DNA from: Limonium bicolor
Taxonomy: Eukaryota; Streptophyta; Magnoliopsida; Caryophyllales; Plumbaginaceae
Assembly (NCBI GenBank): GCA_023374045.1
Contig: CM041776.1
Coordinates: forward strand, 353,274,296 to 353,338,295
DNA: 64,000 bases
Reading direction: 5' to 3'
Position numbers and translations under genes: made by a program. Within the stretch, counting starts at the first letter, position 1. Each line of letters begins with the position of its first letter. Below the pieces are notes generated by a model. That model saw only the letters and a list, made by a program, of their open reading frames with translations, was not told where the DNA came from and did no database searches. Positions 55,801 to 64,000 of the stretch are shown piece by piece.

Positions 55801-58645
55801 TTTTGTAGTAGTAATTACCAATGTGAGTAACATGTTTTTTTAATATCGTAAATATTGAAGAAAAGTGAGCGTTAAACTCATTTTTATTTAAAGAACGAAT
55901 ATTAATTAGCTATTAAGTTGATGATCTGATTTTTTGGAAATTAATGCTATTCATAAACTTTTTTATTAAATTAATTCTTGTGACTTGAAGTTGTGATAAC
56001 TTAATATTAGGCGGTTTTTTATTCTCTTCAAACAAAACCTTGTGTTATTTTGCAATTGGTTGTAACATTTGGTGGGTAGTTTACATTGAAAAACTTATCT
56101 CAACTATTAATGTGGTGTCTCGTAGCTTGTCAGTGGTAACTGCGCACACAATAGTAACGATAGGGGTTGGGGTCAGACGACGGCATTGGAATTCTGTAGA
56201 AAAGCAAAACCAAACATATAGTAATAGCTTGTTTGTAGTAGTAATTACCAGTGTGAGTAACATGTTTTTTAATATAGTCAACATGAAGAAAAGTGAGCAT
56301 TAAACTCATTTTTTTAAAGAACGAATATTAATTAGCTATTAAGTTGATGATCTGATTTTTTGGAAATTACTGTTATTAATGATTTTTTTATTAAATTAAT
56401 TCTTGTGACTTGAAGTTGTGATAACTTAATATTAGGCTGTTTTTATTCTCTTCTAAAAAAACCTTGTGTTATTTTTGCAATTGGCTGTAACATTTTGGGG
56501 GGTAGTTTACATTGAAAAACTTATCTCAACTATTAAATTAATGTGGTGTCTCGTAGCTTATCAGTGGTAACTGCACACAATGGTAACGACAGGGGTTGGG
56601 GTTAGACGACGAGGGTTGGATTTCTGTAAAAAAAAAAAAAACCAAACATATAGTAATAGCTTGTTTTGTAGTAGTAATTACCAGTGTGAGTAACATGTTT
56701 TTTAATATAGTCAACATTGAAGAAAAGTGAGCATTAAACTCATTTTTATTTAAAGAACGAATATTAATTAGCTATTAAGTTGATGATGTGATTTTTTGGA
56801 AATTATGTTATTAATAATTTTTTTATTAAATTAATTATTGTGACTTGAAGTTGTGATAACTTAATTTAGGCTGTTTTTTATTCTATTCTAAAAAACCTTG
56901 CGTTATTTTGCAATTGGGTGTAACATTTTGGGGGGTAGTTTACATTGAAAAACTTATCTCAACTATTAAAGTATTAATGCTGGTGTCTCGTAGCTTATCA
57001 GTGGTAACTGCACACAATGGTAACGACAGGGGTTGGGTTAGACGACGAGGTTGGATTTCTGTAAAAAAAAAAAAACAAAACCAAACATATAGTAATAGCT
57101 TGTTTTGTAGTAGTAATTACCAATGTGAGTAACATTTTTTTAATATCGTAAATATTGAAGAAAGTGAGCGTTAAACTCATTTTATTTAAAGAACGAATAT
57201 TAATTAGCTATTAAGTTGATGATCTGATTTTTTGGAATTAATGCTATTCATTAAACTTTTTATTAAATTAATTCTTGTGACTTGAAGTTGTGATAACTTA
57301 ATATTAGGCGGTTTTTTATTCTCTTCAAAAACCTTGTGTTATTTTGCAATTGGTTGTAACATTTGGTGGTAGTTTACATTGAAAAACTTATCTCAACTAT
57401 TAATGCTGGTGTCTCGTAGCTTATCAGTGGTAACTGCACACAATGGTAACGACAGGGGTTGGGGTTAGACGACGAGGTTGGATTTCTGTAAAAAAAAAAA
57501 AAAACCAAAACATATAGTAATAGCTTGTTTGTAGTAGTAATTACCAATGTGAGTAACATGTTTTTAATATAGTCAACATTGAAGAAAAGTGAGCATTAAA
57601 CTCATTTTTATTTAAAGGACGAATATTAATTAGCTATTAAGTTGATGATCTGATTTTTTCAAAATTACTGTTATTAATTAAATTTTTTATTAAATTAATT
57701 CTTGTGACTTGAAGTTGTGATAACTTAATGTTAGGCTGTTTTTTATTCTCATCTAAAAAAGCTTACATTATTTTTTGCAATTGGATGTAACATTTTGGTG
57801 GGTAATTTACATTGAAAAACTTATCTCAACTATTAAAGTATTAATGCTGGTGTCTCGTAGCTTATCAGTGGTAACTGCACACAATGGTAACGACAGGGGT
57901 TGGGGTTAGACGACGAGGGTTGGATTTCTGTAAAAAAAAAACAAAACCAAACATATAGTAATAGCTTGTTTTGTAGTAGTAATTACCAATGTGAGTAACA
58001 TATTTTTAATATCGTAAATATTGAAGAAAAGTGAGCGTTAAACTCATTTTTATTTAAAGAACGAATATTAATTAGCTATTAAGTTGATGATCTGATTTTT
58101 TGGAAATTAATTCTATTCATTAATTTTTTTATTAAATTAATTCTTGTGACTTGAAGTTGTGATAACTTAATATTAGGCTGTTTTTTATTCTCTTCTAAAA
58201 AAACCTTGGGTTATTTTTGCAATTGGCTCTGTAACATTTTGGTGGGTGGTTTACATTGAAAAACTTATCTCAATTATTAATGCCGGTGTCTCGTAGCTTA
58301 TCAGTGGTAACTGCACACAATGGTAACGACAGGGGTTGGGGTCAGACGACGAGCGTTGGATTTTTGTAAAAAAACAAAACCAAACATATAGTAATAGCTT
58401 GTTTTGTAGTAGTAATTTCCAATGTGAGTAACATGTTTTTTAATATAGTCAATATTGAAGAAAAGTGAGCGTTAAACTCATTTTTTAAAAGATGAATATT
58501 AATTAGCTATTAAGCTGATGAGATCTGATTTTTTGAAAATTACTGTTATTAATGAATTTTTTTTATAAAATTAATTATTATGACTTGAAGTTGTGATAAC
58601 TTAATATTAGGCTGTTTTTTTTGAAATCTTGCGTTATTTCATTTT
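52813..58645. repeat. Tandem array of about 13 units of ~430 bp
   Basis: The phrase GGTAACTGCACACAATGGTA and its variants recurs near 52890, 53308, 53740, 54146, 54838, 55271, 55701, 56133, 56566, 57003, 57430, 57870 and 58308. Spacing is about 405-440 bp, apart from one gap enlarged by an inserted MITE. Each unit has TAGTTTACATTGAAAAACTT, an A-run after GATTTCTGT, AGTAATAGCTTGTTTTGTAG, GAGCGTTAAACTCATTTTT and TTGTGACTTGAAGTTGTGAT. Units differ by substitutions and many 1-nt indels. Short frames in it are repeats of one another and not genes. Confidence 0.93.
54381..54647. mobile_element. MITE inserted in the tandem array
   Basis: Ends CTCTCTCCTGTTCTAAT and CAGAACAGGAGGGAG, flanked by TA. 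The inner words AAGTCGTTCTAGATTTT and AAAGTCTAAAACGACTT are also inverted. Only this repeat unit carries it, so it came after amplification of the array or was not spread by it. Confidence 0.78.
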
Positions 58646-60512
58646 GGTTGTGACGAGTGGCTTAAGTTAATTTGGGCTAACATAACATGTGGTTGGACGG
58701 TGTGAAACAAGACAAAAGTGGCGTATCTTATAGAATCACATACAGACTACAAACAAATGAAATAAATCAAGGATGGACAATATACTTTATAATATTACGT
58801 ACGAGTATATTATAGTATATGACACATTATACTCTCGGTTCTGATGGGCATGTCAGTTTTGATGTGACTGTATATATTATTGGAATAGAGCGCATGACCA
58901 TCTCTTTATGATGCATTTATGTCATTAAATATATCACATTTATACCAAGACGGAGCCTAACGCATCCAAAGTCAGCATGTTCATTTTTCTATCTTTCTCT
59001 TTCTAGAATGACCTTGTAGGTAATTGAGATAGACTGATGACATGGGTATCACACAGTTATGTATGAGTTTAATTTGATTATCAAATCCAATTTGATATCT
59101 TGACAAATTAGTACTAGTATATAAGCACGTCCATTAAAAAAAATGCATATAATTACACACGAGATATACCATGCAAGATCTTAATTTATATTTTCTCCTT
59201 AACAAAATGTCTTAAGTCATGTTTTTTTATATATGTATCCTTGATTAATTCTTAGCTGATTTTGAGTCTCCGAAAAGATTTATAAGTGAAGAATAAGCAT
59301 TTTTTCCAGTGCATGGGTACCATTATTGAATTATAATTGCATCCATGTCAAAAGCATTATCGACCCAACCAGTTGTCTATATCTTTTTATTATTTTTGGG
59401 AATTAATATTGTAGGTTTCAAACCCAGATAAGGTTCAACAAGCTAGCTAGCTAGATATGTGGCACCACGCAATTGATATACAGTGTACTTTTTGCATGAT
59501 GTCTGCTGTATCCATATTAATGAATTGAATAGATTGGGCAAATTTTTGGCATGTGTTCATTGTCATATTGTGAATGATTGATGCATTCAACTAACGACTT
59601 TAAGAGTGAATATATTTCATTGAATTGAAAAAGAAACATGACAGCCTGGTGGTGGGTGGGTTGCATCTGTCATCTCCATATTCAAATTAATTAAATATAA
59701 ATGACTTACATAAAAATTGGGGAAGTACGTATTTTTGATGGATGAAATTTCGGAGCTATACTTCATCATCATCATGATAAGGACGGATATCTCTCTGATG
59801 TCTGACATGTGTATTTAATTAGAGACCAACGTGCCACACGAGAGAGATGGACAAATAATGGAGTGGTTAACTTTAGTAATTCGTTGTAACTCACCCAACA
59901 TATACTATTATACTACTGGTTAAGCGTATAAACAATTAAAGTCTTCAGAGAATGGGCTTTCTTTTTTTACTTGTTTTCAATAATCGTGTGATTATTTAAT
60001 AATTTTTTATAGTAGTAGTTTTTATAATGTTCTTTAACTTCAGTTAAAATTCAATGATATACCACGATCATCATATAAAATTTTAAACTTTTGTGTTTAC
60101 AAGTTAACGCTTTGTTCATTCCCACGACCCGTTTACATTATAATGGGCATTCATTAGACTGAAGTAGTATCTGTGAGTTAAACACAATATTCACTCCATT
60201 TGGTAAACCTAAAATTCGATAGTATTTTGCCAATTATTTAAAATGAGCGGCATTTGGTAATTTTAGCTAGAATTCACTAGCTTTTTGTTAAGATTTCTTG
60301 CCCATATTTTCTAGCATTAAAGTGAGTAACATATGAACTGATAAAGAACATATCACAAGATAGATGTAACACATTAAAATATGACATAAGAGAATTCACA
60401 TGGTATGACTCACATCCACGAAACAGAAGATATGATCACTTTTAATATATAACTTCTCAGCGTGGAGATGGTGCAAGCACGCCGTGTGCAATAATCGTGC
60501 GGTAATCTGAGT
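58646..60512. other. Unassigned AT-rich intergenic sequence
   Basis: No gene supported. Short frames near 59617-59808 have no family features. A run of CTAG tetramers occurs near 59440-59455. Confidence 0.4.
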
Positions 60513-61572
60513 TGGCAGTCAGTCAGCAGTTCAGTCAGTTGCTGACTGGAGCTGACTAAACTGTTTTTTATTATATTAACTTTAAATTATTGTATCTTAT
60601 AAAATATAAGTCCAAAATGTAAAAAAAGTATACTATTGTTCATCTAAATTCACTCTCTTCAAAACAAGACTAGACATGGATATGTTTTGAGAACTTTAAA
60701 AATTTATATTAATTACATGTATATATTCATATATATCAATAAGACTTATGATTCATAACATCATTTTAGTGTATCATAATATCACTTTTAATGAATCATA
60801 ATATCAAAATTAATGAATCATATCTTCATTTTAGTGTATCATCGCAAACATATAAAAATAAAAAAAATTACACAATAATACAACACAAAATAATATTTGG
60901 TATATATGAAAAATACGCGATTCATCATATAAGGTTTAAAATACACCATACAACAATGATAATACACACAAAACAATAATGATTTTTATTGGTTCCGAAA
61001 TTTGTTATCTAATTCACCACTTATTAGTTAATGAATCATAATATCAATTTTAATGAATCATAATATCAAAATTAGTGAATCATGTCTTCATTTAAGTGTA
61101 TCATCGTAAACATATAAAAATAAAAATTTCAAACAAAATACAATATAAAACAATATTTGGTATGTATGAAAAATACATGATTCACCATATAAGGTTTAAA
61201 ATACACCATACAACAATAATAATACACTACAAAACGATAATGATTTTTATCAGTTCCGGTATTCGTAATCTAATTCACTACTTATTAATTAATGAATGAT
61301 AATATCAATATTAATGAATCATAATATCAAAATTAATGAATCATATTATCATTTTAGTGTATCATCATACACATGTAAACATAATTTTTTTTAATTTGTC
61401 AAAACATATCCATGACTGGTCTTGTTTTGAAGAGCTTGAATTTAGATGAACAATGATATAATTTTTTTCATTTTGGACTTATATATTAAAAGTTATAACC
61501 ATTCAAAGTTAATATAATAAAAAGGCAACCCAGTCAGCAAAATAATCCAGTCACCAGCTGACTAGGCTGCCA
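60513..61572 (-). mobile_element. Non-autonomous inverted-repeat element, copy 2 (~1.06 kb)
   Basis: Ends TGGCAGTCAGTCAGC and GCTGACTAGGCTGCCA. The inner parts (ATATAAGTCCAAAATG, AAAACAAGACTAGACATG) match copy 1 at 26795. The central repeats read TTAATGAATCATAATATCAA, the complement of copy 1, so the element is inserted the other way round. Three to four degenerate central repeats are present. Confidence 0.7.
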
Positions 61573-62197
61573 AATGGCTAGACCGTACAAAGTATCGGCG
61601 CGACCAGCCCGTTACTTCGAATTTGCCATAACTTCTCCCTTGGCGAGAGCATCTACCTTCTTTCTATTCTGCCTTGAGTCTGTATGCCTTAGTTCATATG
61701 CTAATACTTAGCTACATCTTACTCAGTGGCAGAGCCACACTATGTGTTAGGGGGGCTTGGACCCCCAATTGTCCTGATGACATCATTTTTTTATTACTAG
61801 TTTTATATAATATAGTTTATTTTGTTATAAATTAAGTTGAATTATTAAATTGTTTAAAAATATCTATGATATTTATTATTTTTAATTAGCATGAGTCCAT
61901 TTTAAACTGTTTAGTGTTATAAATAGAAATAACAAACTACACTTAAAACATTAGTTGATGTTATTAAGTGTCTTATATTTTATACTTTATTATTTTATAA
62001 CCATAATTTGAACTGAAACCTGCTTTTAAAATATTAATTGTGTTTATCAAATTTTAGTTTAAGTTAAGTCAATGAGTCTTGTAATTGTCACTATGTATTA
62101 CCTTTTGTTCTTAATAAATGATGTTTTGAAAGTTGCAATTTTTCTAAAATATAAGATGTTTTGGACTTTTTACCACTTAATTTTCATATACTCTTAC
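61573..62197. other. Unassigned AT-rich sequence
   Basis: No gene. CAGTGGCAGAGCCACACTATG with GGGGGGCTTGGACCCCC near 61724-61767 resembles the start phrase of a repeat common in plant genomes, but I cannot classify it. Confidence 0.35.
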
Positions 62198-64000
62198 TGT
62201 AACACCCCTCTCCTCAAACACGTAATAATCTCTCTCGTAGCAATAAATAAAACGTCTTACAGCGGAAGAATAAATAATAACAACAATACTCACTCGGGTG
62301 TCACCGGCCATTACTCGCCCATGCGAGTAACGAAGCCAAACTATATCCAATATACAACAATAAAACAAACTGCTAACCGCTGTGATAACGAGATAACTTC
62401 CTATACATCATACTAAGTCCATACACCATAAACGTCGACAAGTGAGCGTCTACCCAATCCCGAATATACATAACCGTACCATAATACAAACCACAGTACA
62501 ACATTGTTATACAAACAAACTCTATGTGCGGTAATTAAAGTAATCCTCTATGTGCGGTAATTAAAGTAATCCCTAACTACCCTGTTCCCGCACTTCGGCT
62601 TCGCCAATGATCATCAACCTGCAATTAGTGTAGTATCAGCGATAAACGCTGAGTATGCCGGGCCTGGACCCTAATGGTCACTTAGTCATTTTAACCATCT
62701 TATTATTAGATTGGTTTCATGCCTTTCCATTTTACAGTTATAATCAATATTGTAATATACATGCATAAATATACATAATCATCCATCCAAACATTCATAA
62801 ACACTTAACCATCCATCCAATTCAAACAGTCATAAAATATCACAAACAATAATTTTATATCGAACATATCGAATAATAATACTGTATAAACGCCGCAGCG
62901 AACACCATTCTTTGTTAATTTAATTTGGCCTTCAAGGCCCCATCCATCCAAACCATGTTAATTAAATACCAGTTGGCGTCATGTTAGGACAACCCGATAA
63001 CCTCACCATGGACAGTAGTCCTCCCGTACACACAAAGGTGCTCATTTCGCCAGAGGTCCGGAGGCCCCTGACTATTCTCTTTGCCTCGTAAGGCATCCAT
63101 ATAAAGGCCGTAGCCACCTGACCCACGATACAAATAGGGCTCATTGGGTATAAACCTGGAGCGGAACCCGATCGGGAACCCCTCAGTGATCACAAATGCG
63201 CAACCAGGTAGTTCGTAAACTACACTGGATTCCTCACCTCAACTCACACTATCTCTCTCTCATAATGTTTAAGATATGCTCTTAGTCTTATGGAGAATAT
63301 AATTTATTAATTAGCTGCCCAATGGGTCTCACGCATACCTATAAGTAATCTAGGTTATATTCATGTTCGAGATCCATGCTCTAGAGACCGACAATGTCGT
63401 GACTCATTCCTAAGTGTTTTACTTAGGTTACCATATACTTAACATTAATACTATGGTATTATATCAAGTAACCGTCATGTTATCACATTAACGTATATGT
63501 ATGTTTATATAAGTCGATCTATAGTCGACGTAGTGTTAGTCCCGTAGGACGCTCGTGCATAAATAATTAATGTAGTAACACATATTCACATACACGTATC
63601 CAAAACACATAACACACAAGTGATATCAACCAAATCCGAGCCCAAGGAATTCCTTAGGACAACTCGGATCAAACCCTTTACATACCGTACACCTTAGACC
63701 AATGATGCGCAGTGTAGACCACTAGCTCGTCAAGCGCCTTCGTCTGAAGTATGATCTAAACGGTAATAAACTATAAGTCAGTCTCCATGACTAAATCCGG
63801 TATTTCCGAATAACAAGTAACCCCGACAGTTCATCCCCGGATTTCTACAGTTAATTGTTACGGGTTTCTCTAAACCAGTCGGCTTGGTTACTAAAACTCG
63901 TATGTCGAAATGTTTCGACTGTTGAATTTAATTCGTTATATTTCCTTAATCTTATCCATCATTTAATTTAGGTATATAACCTATAGTTGCATGAATGCAT
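62198..64000 (+). mobile_element. Probable long LTR (gypsy-type), right end outside window
   Basis: TGTAACACCCCTCTCC at 62198 is a common start of LTRs in plant chromovirus elements. The following 1.8 kb is non-coding, with AAACGCTGAGTATGCCGGGCC near 62644 and ordinary base composition. A 26-bp unit (CTATGTGCGGTAATTAAAG core) is tandemly duplicated at 62521-62572. The end and any coding region are outside the window, and the orientation is not certain. Confidence 0.4.

Noticed and set aside
55607..57132. Repeated plus-strand frames containing VVYIEKLISTI and SRSLSVVTAH
   Set aside because: Same tandem array on the other strand; open only by chance in some units.
53260..57559. Repeated short minus-strand frames starting MLTILKNMLLTLVITT
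   Set aside because: They follow the 430-bp tandem unit, differ by frameshifting indels, and have no promoter or conserved length.
62962..63193. Two overlapping minus-strand frames (YLYRGSGGYGLYMDALRGKE; SPICIVGQVATAFIWMPYEA)
   Set aside because: Open in two frames at once within LTR-like non-coding sequence, with no recognised family.

Overview
This is a window of plant nuclear DNA, most likely from a eudicot. The reasons are two intron-containing genes of the plant annexin family, plant TATA boxes and poly(A) signals, and a dense nest of plant-type transposable elements: CACTA, Ty1/Copia, a tRNA-Asp-primed LTR element, L1-type LINE, hAT, Stowaway and Tourist MITEs, and plant-mobile-domain relics. 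I see nothing prokaryotic and no CRISPR array or operon. I could not name the species.

Layout. 1-13015 is a CACTA (En/Spm) transposon whose left end lies outside the window. Its tnp2 transposase is broken by frameshifts and by a younger non-autonomous LTR retrotransposon (2585-8860, 5-bp target duplication CACAT). Downstream are a DUF4216 region and a C48 (Ulp1-like) cysteine protease that reads through six exons without a break. 13016-17164 is a truncated, internally deleted Copia relic. 17524-20121 is an inverted-repeat element carrying a nested 2.3-kb retroposon (18-bp target duplication and A-tail) whose only ORF encodes an RRM protein. 20.9-29.2 kb holds a CACTA end, a zinc-knuckle relic, several MITEs, a foldback element, a possible SINE, a ~381-bp higher-order repeat and a ~1.1-kb inverted-repeat element. 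29.6-32.4 kb is a 5'-truncated LINE on the minus strand. 32.9-36.7 kb holds more MITEs, including two hAT elements with perfect 8-bp target duplications.

The host genes are annexins: an intact five-exon gene on + (37410-39988, 313 aa, nearest by recall to the ANN8/RJ4 type) and a five-exon ANN4-type gene on - (50945-52615) whose frame needs two 1-nt corrections. They converge on 11 kb that holds a minus-strand Copia element (41057-47117) split by a solo LTR (42399-43864), a decayed plant-mobile-domain gene (about 48.0-48.96 kb) and a third hAT element (49813-50702). Just upstream of the ANN4-type promoter is a 5.8-kb array of about thirteen ~430-bp tandem repeats (52.8-58.65 kb). The right edge carries a second copy of the ~1.1-kb element and probably the start of a long LTR (62198 to the window end).

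No new defence or metabolic system is evident. The items most worth a second look are the RRM-only, GW/WG-rich retroposon, the intact C48 protease inside a dead CACTA element, the satellite-like array abutting an annexin promoter, and single-base deletions that may be either assembly errors or real gene decay.
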